Assembly: GCF_026988655.1 (NCBI RefSeq) | Contig: NZ_JALSKT010000083.1 | Location: forward strand, 18,426 to 82,425 | DNA from: Sulfurimonas sp. | GTDB taxonomy: Bacteria > Campylobacterota > Campylobacteria > Campylobacterales > Sulfurimonadaceae | DNA: 64,000 nucleotides | Direction of reading: 5' to 3' | Shown here: positions 1 to 8,186 of the stretch, one piece after another | Numbering within the stretch: position 1 is the first letter of the stretch | Layout of the letters: each line of letters opens with the position of its first letter | Position numbers and translations under genes: made by a program | The notes under the pieces: generated by a model | Seen by the model: only the letters and a program-made list of their open reading frames with translations | Databases searched by the model: none | Told to the model about the DNA's origin: nothing

Positions 1-300
1 GCAGAGTTAATGGAAAAATATATCACAGATAATTTTGAAGCAGCTGTTATATCTAATGTTACAACACTAGCATATGCTACAAAGTCAGAAGCTGTTACTC
101 TTTTAAAAGATCAGCTTGTTAATCCTGTAAAATACAAACAATCTATTCAAGCCATAGCACCTAAAGTTGATATGGCTATTGAGTTTGGGAATGGAGTTGT
201 GCTTAAAGGTCTTAATAGAAGAATTGCAAAAGATTTAAAAACAGTAAATATCTCAGATATTGCTTCTCTTGAAAAAGTAACACAGGAAGTTTGCTCTTAA
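1..300 (+). CDS. fabD: Malonyl-CoA:ACP transacylase FabD, C-terminal fragment
   Basis: The reading frame is open from base 1 and ends with TAA at 298-300, so this is the last 99 or so codons of a gene starting outside the window. The fragment fits the C-terminal part of FabD, the cytosolic enzyme that moves malonyl groups from CoA to acyl carrier protein to feed fatty-acid elongation. Supporting features are the AVISNVTT stretch, the LVNPVKYKQSI segment and the closing IEFGNGVVLKGLNRRI, where the family has an E-x-G-P-G-x-V-L-x-G-L pattern. The active-site Ser and His lie upstream and cannot be seen. The ATG at position 10 in the ORF track is internal, not a start. One base separates the stop from the next gene, so they are probably co-transcribed. 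Confidence 0.8.
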   Translation, partial: AELMEKYITDNFEAAVISNVTTLAYATKSEAVTLLKDQLVNPVKYKQSIQAIAPKVDMAIEFGNGVVLKGLNRRIAKDLKTVNISDIASLEKVTQEVCS

Positions 301-301
301 T

Positions 302-1018
302 ATGAGAGTAACATTGGCACAAACTTCTCCGAAATTAAATCGGACAAATCTTGATGATATTGTTGAAATAATTCAAGTTCTAAAAGAGAGTTCAGATTTA
401 ATTGTATTTCCAGAGCTCTCTTTAAGTGGGTATCTCTTGCAAGATAAACTCTTTGAAGATGCCTATACTCTTGATGAGTTAGACGTCTTGAAAGATTTAA
501 GTAAAGATATTGACATTGTTGTTGGCGCAGCATTAAAAGATGGCAATATGTTTCGAAATAGTGCTTTATATTACAGCGATGGTAAGTTTATTTCTAAGCA
601 TATAAAAGTACACCTTCCAAATTATGGTATGTTTGAAGAGGCTCGATATTTTGAAGGTGGAGAGAGTTTTGAATCTTTTGAAGTTAATGCAAAGAAAATT
701 TCTATGCTGGTATGTGAAGATTTATGGCATACAAGTGTACATGAAGAGTTAATAAGATTAAATCCAGATATTATTATTGTTTTAGTGGCTTCTCCGGCTA
801 GAGGTTTTAACGCTGATTCTCTTGATATAGAACAAAAATGGTATAGCATAATCAAGCAGGTTGCTAAGGAGTGTCAAGCAAAGCTTCTTTTTGTAAATAG
901 AGTTGGCTTTGAAGATGGATTAGGATTTTGGGGTGGTAGCTGCGTTGTTGATCAAAGTGGACAGATTATGGATAAACTAGCGCTTTTTAAAACACAAATA
1001 AAAACATTTGAAATATAG
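302..1018 (+). CDS. Carbon-nitrogen hydrolase (nitrilase superfamily)
   Basis: This 238-residue protein has the Glu-Lys-Cys triad of the nitrilase superfamily in the right order: Glu in FPELSLSGY (about residue 39), Lys in KVHLPNYG (about 100) and Cys in LVCEDLWH (about 138). Such enzymes hydrolyse or transfer C-N bonds in amides or nitriles. The substrate cannot be told from sequence; the ELSLSGY and CEDLWH contexts recall the glutaminase domain of glutamine-dependent NAD synthetases, but there is no synthetase domain. No signal peptide is seen, so it is cytosolic. It starts one base after the fabD stop with no strong Shine-Dalgarno sequence, suggesting translational coupling, and precedes mtnN by 9 bases. 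Confidence 0.75.
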   Translation: MRVTLAQTSPKLNRTNLDDIVEIIQVLKESSDLIVFPELSLSGYLLQDKLFEDAYTLDELDVLKDLSKDIDIVVGAALKDGNMFRNSALYYSDGKFISKHIKVHLPNYGMFEEARYFEGGESFESFEVNAKKISMLVCEDLWHTSVHEELIRLNPDIIIVLVASPARGFNADSLDIEQKWYSIIKQVAKECQAKLLFVNRVGFEDGLGFWGGSCVVDQSGQIMDKLALFKTQIKTFEI

Positions 1019-1027
1019 GAATTAAAA

Positions 1028-1720
1028 ATGAAATTAGCAATCATGGGAGCAATGCCTGAAGAAATAGCTCCAATACTCCAACGAATAGGAACATACACAA
1101 CAAGTGAATATGCTGGAAATAAGTACTATGAAGCGAGTTATAAAGATGTCGATCTTGTTATAGCGTATTCTAAAATAGGAAAAGTATTTTCAACACTAAC
1201 AGCTACTACAATGATAGAACATTTTGGTGCACAAAGACTTCTTTTTTCTGGTGTAGCAGGTGCTATTAGTGCAAGTTTAAAAGTTGGAGATCTGATCGTT
1301 GCAACGAAGCTTACGCAACATGATTTAGACATTACTGCGTTTGGACATCCTTATGGCTACGTTCCAGAAGGAAGTGTCTTTGTTGAAGCTGATAAAGAGA
1401 TGATAGAACTCTCTAAAATAGTTGCCAATGAAATGGGAAAAACTATACAAGAAGGCATTATAGCTACTGGTGATCAGTTTGTTGCAGATGAAGCTAGAAA
1501 AAACTGGATAGGTAAAACTTTTAGCGCTGATGCATTGGAAATGGAAGGTGCAAGTGTTGCAGTCGTTTGTGATGCTTTAGACGTGCCATTTTTTATTCTT
1601 CGTGCTATTAGTGATGCAGCTGATATGGATGCTAGTTTCTCTTTTGATGAATTTTTAGAGACAAGTGCAGTTGAGTCTGCAGAATTTGTTATGAAAATGG
1701 TGGATAAACTTGTCCGTTAA
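1028..1720 (+). CDS. mtnN: MTA/SAH (and aminodeoxyfutalosine) nucleosidase
   Basis: A 230-residue PNP/UDP-phosphorylase-fold nucleosidase. It begins MKLAIMGAMPEEI, as the family does, and has the GVAGAI loop near residue 76, the FVADEARKNW region, the nucleoside-contact motif ALEMEGASVA (about 170-180) with the conserved Met-Glu, and the catalytic Asp in RAISDAAD. It cleaves methylthioadenosine and S-adenosylhomocysteine. In Campylobacterota the same enzyme is known to act on 6-amino-6-deoxyfutalosine in the futalosine route to menaquinone, which is likely but not shown here. AGGAATTAAAA precedes the ATG as ribosome binding site. The last 11 bases overlap the following ttcA-like gene. Confidence 0.92.
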   Translation: MKLAIMGAMPEEIAPILQRIGTYTTSEYAGNKYYEASYKDVDLVIAYSKIGKVFSTLTATTMIEHFGAQRLLFSGVAGAISASLKVGDLIVATKLTQHDLDITAFGHPYGYVPEGSVFVEADKEMIELSKIVANEMGKTIQEGIIATGDQFVADEARKNWIGKTFSADALEMEGASVAVVCDALDVPFFILRAISDAADMDASFSFDEFLETSAVESAEFVMKMVDKLVR

Positions 1721-2459
1721 ACTCTCTAAAAAAATCATGTCAAAACTTGGTAAAACGAATGCCGAGTTTCAACTTATAGAAGAGGGTGACAAAATACTTG
1801 TTGGGCTTAGTGGTGGAAAAGATTCACTTACAATGATTCATGCAATGAAAGAACAACAACGACGTGCACCTTTTACATTTGAGTTCATAGCTGTTACAGT
1901 AGGTTATGGCATGGGTGAAAACTTTGAAAAACTCTCTAAGCATTGTAAAGAACATGGCATAGAACATGTAGTTCGTGATACAAAAACATATGAGCTTGCG
2001 AAAGAAAAAATCCGTAAAAATTCATCATATTGTAGTTTTTTTTCTCGTATGAGAAGAGGCTATCTTTATAGCGTAGCACAAGAGCTTGGATGTAACAAAG
2101 TAGCGCTTGGACATCATATGGATGATGCTGCTGAGAGCTTTTTTATGAACTTTATATATAATGGGCAAATGCGGAGTCTTGCACCTAAGTATACGGCTGG
2201 AAATGGACTTGTAGTTATTCGTCCCCTGATTCAAATGCGTGAGCGTCAGTTAGCTGCGTTTGTAAAAGAGAATGAGATAGAAGCCATAGGAGATGAAGCT
2301 TGTCCTGCTATGCGTTTTGATGTGAAGATGCCACATGCAAGAGCAAATACAAAAGAGATGCTGGCTAAGATGGAAAAAGAGTTTCCTTCTCTTTTTACCT
2401 CTTTAAACGCAGCGTTTAAAAATATTTCAGTAGATAGCTTTTTTATGCTTGAAGATTAG
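1710..2459 (+). CDS. TtcA-like tRNA thiolation PP-loop ATPase, altered cysteine pattern
   Basis: This 249-residue protein of the TtcA group (2-thiocytidine at tRNA position 32) carries the PP-loop SGGKDSLT at about residue 35 that binds ATP, plus SRMRRGYLY and ALGHHMDDAAE, which match TtcA. Escherichia coli TtcA uses three cysteines, two in a C-x-x-C, to hold a 4Fe-4S cluster. Here the equivalent reads YCSFF, so the second cysteine is Phe, and the C-terminal PCNLC-type motif is reduced to a single Cys in EACPAM. The cluster must be held differently or be missing. The chosen TTG start at 1710 overlaps mtnN and has GGTGG upstream; ATG at 1737 is an alternative. It converges with and overlaps the RDD gene by 17 bases. 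Confidence 0.75.
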   Translation: MSVKLSKKIMSKLGKTNAEFQLIEEGDKILVGLSGGKDSLTMIHAMKEQQRRAPFTFEFIAVTVGYGMGENFEKLSKHCKEHGIEHVVRDTKTYELAKEKIRKNSSYCSFFSRMRRGYLYSVAQELGCNKVALGHHMDDAAESFFMNFIYNGQMRSLAPKYTAGNGLVVIRPLIQMRERQLAAFVKENEIEAIGDEACPAMRFDVKMPHARANTKEMLAKMEKEFPSLFTSLNAAFKNISVDSFFMLED

Positions 2460-2943
2460 CGTCTTTATCATAAATAACTAGAGTTCCTGCTAGTAAATCA
2501 TGAAGCCCACGTTTGTCTTTTCTCAAAGCAACCATTAAAAAACCTATAAAAAAGAGTGCCATTGAAACGATATATCCTAGTGAACGGGTAATGGCTTGTG
2601 TATTATCTAAATCTTGCAGAGTTTTTGCATCAACAATTTTAATATGAACAAACTTCTTTCCAGGTGTAGCGCCACGCCATTTTTTCCAAAATAATATAGT
2701 TATAATTAAAACAGAAAATTCAAAACCAAGTTCCCAAGCAAAAGATGTTTGTGGTTGATGATTGAGTGCGTGAGGATTACCACTCATTGCCATTTGTATA
2801 TTTTGTTGATATTGAGAGAAGTCAAACCAGTTCCCATCACTTAAAAAGTATATAAGGATGGCAACTGGAAGAGCGACAAAGAGAGTATCTAAAAATGAAG
2901 CAACAAATCGAATCCAAAATCCAGCATATCTTACTTCATTCAT
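2443..2943 (-). CDS. RDD family membrane protein
   Basis: A 166-residue membrane protein. It opens with RYAGFWIRFVASFLDTL, the Arg- and Asp-containing first helix that gives the RDD family its name. About three membrane segments are visible: residues 10-33, 69-88 and 125-145. Between the second and third is WRGATPGKKFVHIKIVD, the typical RDD linker. The molecular function of the family is mostly unknown; some members have been linked to transport or stress tolerance. It lies 7 bases downstream of guaB on the same strand, so it may be read from the guaB transcript. It converges with the ttcA-like gene, overlapping its 3' end. Confidence 0.75.
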   Translation of the reverse strand: MNEVRYAGFWIRFVASFLDTLFVALPVAILIYFLSDGNWFDFSQYQQNIQMAMSGNPHALNHQPQTSFAWELGFEFSVLIITILFWKKWRGATPGKKFVHIKIVDAKTLQDLDNTQAITRSLGYIVSMALFFIGFLMVALRKDKRGLHDLLAGTLVIYDKDANLQA

Positions 2944-2950
2944 AGACTAG

Positions 2951-4420
<1,470 letters not shown>

Positions 4421-4437
4421 TTATACCTTTGTTGTTG

Positions 4438-4869
4438 TTAAAAAGAGGTAAAATCAAGAAACATAAATTGGGAAAGTAAGATAATAATTATAACAAGTAT
4501 GAAAGGGAAGAGGTGGCTTTTAAATACCCAAGGTTGAATACCAAAAAAGACTTGGTTAACACCACGAAATCCTAGCCATAAACCTAAAAATCCTTTGATT
4601 GAAAGCGCTATTTGAAAAGTGCTTAAACCATCTTCTGTAATCTCTCCAAAAACTTGTGTAAATAGATACATCCCTGAAAGAACGGCAACTATTAATGCTT
4701 TAGGAACAACCTTTCTTACATGCATCATAATAGCTTCGCGAGCTTTTTTATGCTCTTCTTCATTGAGAGACTGCTTCATTTTTGCTATAAAGAGATTATC
4801 TGTGATTAGAAAACCTCCATATATAAATACGGCAAAAATATGAATGGTATGGATGATAGTATAAAGAAT
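4438..4869 (-). CDS. Conserved membrane protein with probable ATT start codon
   Basis: The ORF track gives 113 residues from ATG 4779, but the frame is open 31 more codons upstream and the added residues (TIIHTIHIFAVFIYGGFLIT) form an obvious first membrane helix. No ATG, GTG or TTG exists in that extension. The only well-placed start is ATT at 4869-4867: AAGGA lies six bases upstream, and the upstream gene's stop overlaps it as TAATT, the same geometry as the common TAATG junction. That gives 143 residues with four membrane segments (about 3-23, 45-70, 85-102 and 118-140). The general look is of small CopD-like or DUF integral membrane proteins of Campylobacterota. Function unknown. Confidence 0.6.
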   Translation of the reverse strand: MLYTIIHTIHIFAVFIYGGFLITDNLFIAKMKQSLNEEEHKKAREAIMMHVRKVVPKALIVAVLSGMYLFTQVFGEITEDGLSTFQIALSIKGFLGLWLGFRGVNQVFFGIQPWVFKSHLFPFILVIIIILLSQFMFLDFTSF

Positions 4870-5279
4870 TATTTATCCTTTTTTGGTGCTTTTCTAAAAA
4901 GGTGATAGTTTTCAAGCTCAAGCATCTCTTCAACATAACTGACTATACATTTGGCGCAATCTGTCCAAACACCAGAGGGAAGTCTTACTTCTAACTTTTT
5001 CTTTTCACGAAGTTTAATGATTTTTTTAGGTGATAAGACTTTTGTAACAGGTGAAAAATCTACATCAGTTAAATCTATGTCGTTTTTATAAAATATAGTT
5101 TGCTTCTTGAAATTTCCCCAACCAGGAATACCATCTTCAGTATACGGTACTTCATGACCATTTTTAAATTTTACCATCATTTTATAATGAGAGTCTTCAA
5201 AGACTTGGGAAACTTTCCCCGCACCAAATACTAAACCGTAGAGTTTATCTTTTACTTTTACATCATCAAAATATGCCAT
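4869..5279 (-). CDS. Conserved hypothetical protein, basic, possible N-terminal beta-barrel
   Basis: A 136-residue soluble protein I do not recognise. The first half (VKVKDKLYGLVFGAGKVSQV, then YKMMVKFKNG and PYTEDG) alternates short strands and glycines in the way small SH3- or KOW-like barrels do. The second half is Lys-rich (PKKIIKLREKKKLEVRLPSG) and includes a CAKC cysteine pair at about residues 107-110 that could bind metal or form a disulphide. The context suggests nucleic-acid or ribosome association, but this is only a guess from fold-like pattern and charge. GAGAAG precedes the ATG. It is translationally coupled to the downstream membrane protein through TAATT. Confidence 0.6.
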   Translation of the reverse strand: MAYFDDVKVKDKLYGLVFGAGKVSQVFEDSHYKMMVKFKNGHEVPYTEDGIPGWGNFKKQTIFYKNDIDLTDVDFSPVTKVLSPKKIIKLREKKKLEVRLPSGVWTDCAKCIVSYVEEMLELENYHLFRKAPKKDK

Positions 5280-5308
5280 TTCTTCTCCTTTATTTCTTTG
5301 TAAATTGT

Positions 5309-5573
5309 AAGTACCTCTCCATAAATAACTCCAATTTCAGAAGCTTAAAAAGAGGGCTAATACAAGGCGAAATTCCGCATGAGCTACTAGTAGCTTAAAG
5401 GATTTTCAACGAAGTAGTAGCCCTCTTTTTAAACTTCCCTTCGGGCAAAGAGCAAATAACCCTATTGCGTCGTTAGATTCCTTTGGATTAACCAGTTAGT
5501 CCTGCAGAAATCTGCCTAGCACTAGAGCTATTTGCTCTTTGCTGAATCTGGGGTTATTTATGGAGAGGTACTT
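5309..5573. repeat. Nested-palindrome element, MITE-like or structured RNA
   Basis: Nearly all of the 327-bp gap between the 136-residue gene and gatA is one symmetrical element. The outer arms are 32 bases (5309-5340 and 5542-5573), start AAGTACCTCTCCATAAATAA, and match as an inverted repeat with three mismatches. Inside are two separate perfect stems: TTAAAAAGAGGGCTA at 5345-5359 pairs with 5418-5432 (15 bp), and GCAAAGAGCAAATA at 5445-5458 pairs with 5529-5542 (14 bp). The first loop contains the 14-bp palindrome AGCTACTAGTAGCT (5382-5395); the second contains a GCAGA-AA-TCTGC hairpin (5504-5515). No coding frame or transposase is present. A non-autonomous mobile palindrome is the leading reading; a structured RNA is the alternative. 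Confidence 0.75.
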
Positions 5574-5606
5574 CACTACATTATATCTCATAGTGGTTAC
5601 AATGAG

Positions 5607-6950
5607 TTAAGCCTTGTACGCTACAGCATTTTCTAAGCTTAATGAGCCATCAAAAAGAGTTTGTTCATCGTAAGCTTTTGCAATGAATTGTAGTCCTACA
5701 GGTATGCCATCACTGTTTTTCATGATTGGCAGTGAAAGGGCAGGGAGTCCTGCAAGGTTAACACTAATAGTATAAATATCGCTTAGATACATTTGCATAG
5801 GGCTTGAGAGTTCTCCAAATTTTGGTGCTACAGTTGGTGCAACAGGAGATAAAATCAAATCAACATCTTGAAATATTTTTGCATATTCATCTTTGATGAT
5901 ATGACGTGTTTTTTGTGCTTTTACATAATAAGCTTCATAGTACCCGCTTGAGAGCACAAAGTTTCCGAGTAAGATACGGCGTTTTACTTCATCACCAAAA
6001 CCTTCACTTCTTGTTTTGAAGTAGGTCTCTTCAAGGTTTTTGCCTTCTACTTTATTACCGTAGCGAACTCCATCATAACGCCCAAGGTTTGTGGTCGCCT
6101 CTGCTGTTGCTGTGATGTAGTAAGCTGAGATGTCGTATTTTGCATCCATCATCTCTTTTTCAACGATAGTATGTCCCTGTGATTTGAGTGCTTGGATAGC
6201 TTTTGCATACGCTTCTTTGATAGCATCACTTGCATTTTCAATATACTGAGGCAATACCGCGATAGTAAGCTTGCGAGCTGCGTTTAGATTTGGGACAACT
6301 TTATCATCCATCATTGCGTTTGTAGAATCTTTTTCATCGCTTCCACTTATGATGTCATAGAGTATCGCTGCATCCTCAACATTTTGTGTCATAGGACCGA
6401 TCTGATCAAGACTTGAAGCATAAGCACCAAGACCATAGCGACTCACTCTTCCATATGTTGGCTTCATTCCAACTATACCACAATATGCAGCAGGTTGACG
6501 GATAGAACCACCTGTATCTGAGCCCAAGGCTGCTATGGCTAGACCAGCACCAACAGCAGCAGCAGATCCTCCAGAACTTCCACCAGGAACATGCTCTGGG
6601 TTTATGGGGTTGAGTGTTTTACCATAGTAACTTGTTTCTGTTGTTGAGCCCATTGCAAATTCATCCATATTTGTACGACCAAAAGGAGAGAGTCCTGCGT
6701 CTAAAAGTTTGTTTATAACTGTCGCATTGTATGGTGCGATGTAGCCTTGAAGAATTTTAGAGGCTGAGGTAACAGACCAGTCTTTTACTTGAATGTTGTC
6801 TTTGATAGCAATAGGAATTCCCTCTCCAACATACTTTACGTCAATATATGCGTTAAGTTCTTTATTTTCATCTATCTTTGTTTTTAAGTTATTTGTAAAT
6901 TTGTTGAGTTCATCTTTTGATAATTGTAATGCTTCTTTGAGTGTGATCAC
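5607..6950 (-). CDS. gatA: Asp-tRNA(Asn)/Glu-tRNA(Gln) amidotransferase subunit A
   Basis: GatA is the amidase subunit of GatCAB, which releases ammonia from glutamine to convert Glu-tRNA(Gln) and Asp-tRNA(Asn) into the correct aminoacyl-tRNAs. The 447-residue protein shows the amidase-signature triad: Lys in [10 protein letters not shown] (about 53), cis-Ser in [14 protein letters not shown] (about 128) and nucleophile Ser in [12 protein letters not shown] (about 152). The 340-420 region with [13 protein letters not shown] and [13 protein letters not shown] is also typical. The start is GTG at 6950 with AGGA six bases upstream. gatB and gatC are not adjacent, as is common in this phylum. The nested-palindrome element lies just beyond its stop codon. 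Confidence 0.95.
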   Translation of the reverse strand: MITLKEALQLSKDELNKFTNNLKTKIDENKELNAYIDVKYVGEGIPIAIKDNIQVKDWSVTSASKILQGYIAPYNATVINKLLDAGLSPFGRTNMDEFAMGSTTETSYYGKTLNPINPEHVPGGSSGGSAAAVGAGLAIAALGSDTGGSIRQPAAYCGIVGMKPTYGRVSRYGLGAYASSLDQIGPMTQNVEDAAILYDIISGSDEKDSTNAMMDDKVVPNLNAARKLTIAVLPQYIENASDAIKEAYAKAIQALKSQGHTIVEKEMMDAKYDISAYYITATAEATTNLGRYDGVRYGNKVEGKNLEETYFKTRSEGFGDEVKRRILLGNFVLSSGYYEAYYVKAQKTRHIIKDEYAKIFQDVDLILSPVAPTVAPKFGELSSPMQMYLSDIYTISVNLAGLPALSLPIMKNSDGIPVGLQFIAKAYDEQTLFDGSLSLENAVAYKA

Positions 6951-7087
6951 TGCTTTTCCTATGTAGATAAATTAGTAAGAGTATTATAACAAAATGTGTT
7001 TATCTTTTTCTTTTATCGCATTTATGCAAAGCAATTGAAATGCAAGAGTTGATTTTTCCCTCTTCTTAAAAGAGTTTTCCAATTTTT

Positions 7088-7951
7088 TTAAATCCATACC
7101 AATTGTACAAAAACACCAACTGTTGGATAGTAAGAACTTTTTGCAAGTTTTATTTGACTCTCTTGTTCTTTTAACATTGTCCGTAAAGCTTTTATGTCTG
7201 GACGATTTTCCAGTGCTTTTTGTGTGAGTGAATTAAGCGAAAATGTCTGATATTTTGGTAGTGGGGCAAGATCTGTTATCTTTTGTTGTGTCATAAGGGA
7301 GAGTTGACTAAGAGCAATGTCATAACTATTTTTTGTCTGAATAAGTTTTGCTTTGATTGCATTTTGACCTGCATCTATTCGATAGAGTTCAGCTTGAGAT
7401 ATCATGCCCAAATCAAAAAAAGCTTTTGCCTTTTTATAGCTTTGTTGTGTGGCTTGATAAGCTTCTTCTTGTGAAGTGATAAGATGTTGTAAAGCTAAGG
7501 CAGTTGTATAGGCTTGTACTACATTCATGTAAAGATTGCGTTTGGCATTTTCTACATCAAGGAGTGCGCGATATTTACGTAAGTTTGCTTTGTCGATACT
7601 CGCACTTATAGCAAAACCGCTAAAAAGAGGGTAGGTCAGCTTTAGTGTTCCGATATAGAGGTTTTGTGCTTGCATCTGTACTGGAGGTGTTGAAGGTGGA
7701 AAGCCTGGAAATGAACCTTGCAGATACATAACCGGCTCTTCATAAAGATAGGTAGCCCCATAAGAGAGATCAAGACTTGGGTATTGTGCTGACTTTGCAA
7801 CTTCGCTAAGTTGTTCATAAACTTTTGCTTTTTTAGTGGCAGCTTGAATTGATGGATTTTGTTCACTCAGTTCAATGGTTTGACTCAAGGTACCCGCGTA
7901 AGTGATAAGAGCACAACAAGAACTTAAAAATAGAGTTTGTAAAAGTCGCAT
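7088..7951 (-). pseudogene. TolC-family outer-membrane factor, 3'-truncated
   Basis: The 287-residue product starts with a signal peptide (cleavage probably after ALITYAG) and follows the TolC outline: a first beta strand pair near residues 60-115 ending in YIGTLKLTYPLFSGF, long helices to about 215, then a second repeat ALENRPDIKALRTMLKEQE. It stops right after SSYYPTVGVFVQLVWI, where complete members (about 420 residues) enter the second pair of barrel strands and final helices. Without them a TolC trimer could not form. I translated the 137 bases beyond the stop in the same direction and found no remainder. A deletion or rearrangement scar is most likely. No fusion protein or pump gene is adjacent. 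Confidence 0.65.
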
Positions 7952-8075
7952 AATGTCTATATTCTTTGTAATGAAGATATTATAACAGTTATTTTTATTT
8001 TTTGCTTATTTATATGTGTTAGAAGTTTAGTGAGAAGATAAAAAGAAAAAGGTACTTGTAAGAATGTTTAGTCTC

Positions 8076-8186
8076 TTAGGGCTTAAACTTCTTAACAAGT
8101 AAAACCCCGATGCCTATGACGACAAAGATAAGAGCTACAGTAGCTCCTACAAATGTCAGGCTTACGGGTTCACTGAAGTTAGGCAT
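8076..8186 (-). CDS. Small single-span membrane protein overlapping ileS
   Basis: This 36-codon gene is absent from the ORF track because of its length. Its ATG (8186-8184) lies eight bases inside the end of ileS, and GAGG sits six bases before the ATG within ileS codons. The product starts [12 protein letters not shown], has one helix (about residues 9-30, [19 protein letters not shown]) and ends with a basic tail KKFKP, so the likely topology is N-out, C-in. The overlap means it is co-transcribed and probably coupled to ileS. No function is known to me. The good ribosome site, the clean hydrophobic helix followed by positive charges, and the tight packing support a real gene. Confidence 0.6.
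   Translation of the reverse strand: MPNFSEPVSLTFVGATVALIFVVIGIGVLLVKKFKP

Noticed and set aside
5309-5573. Retron-type ncRNA or integron attC site
   Set aside because: No reverse transcriptase or integrase gene is adjacent, and the arms lack the RYYYAAC / GTTRRRY boxes of attC. Kept as a palindromic element of unknown type.
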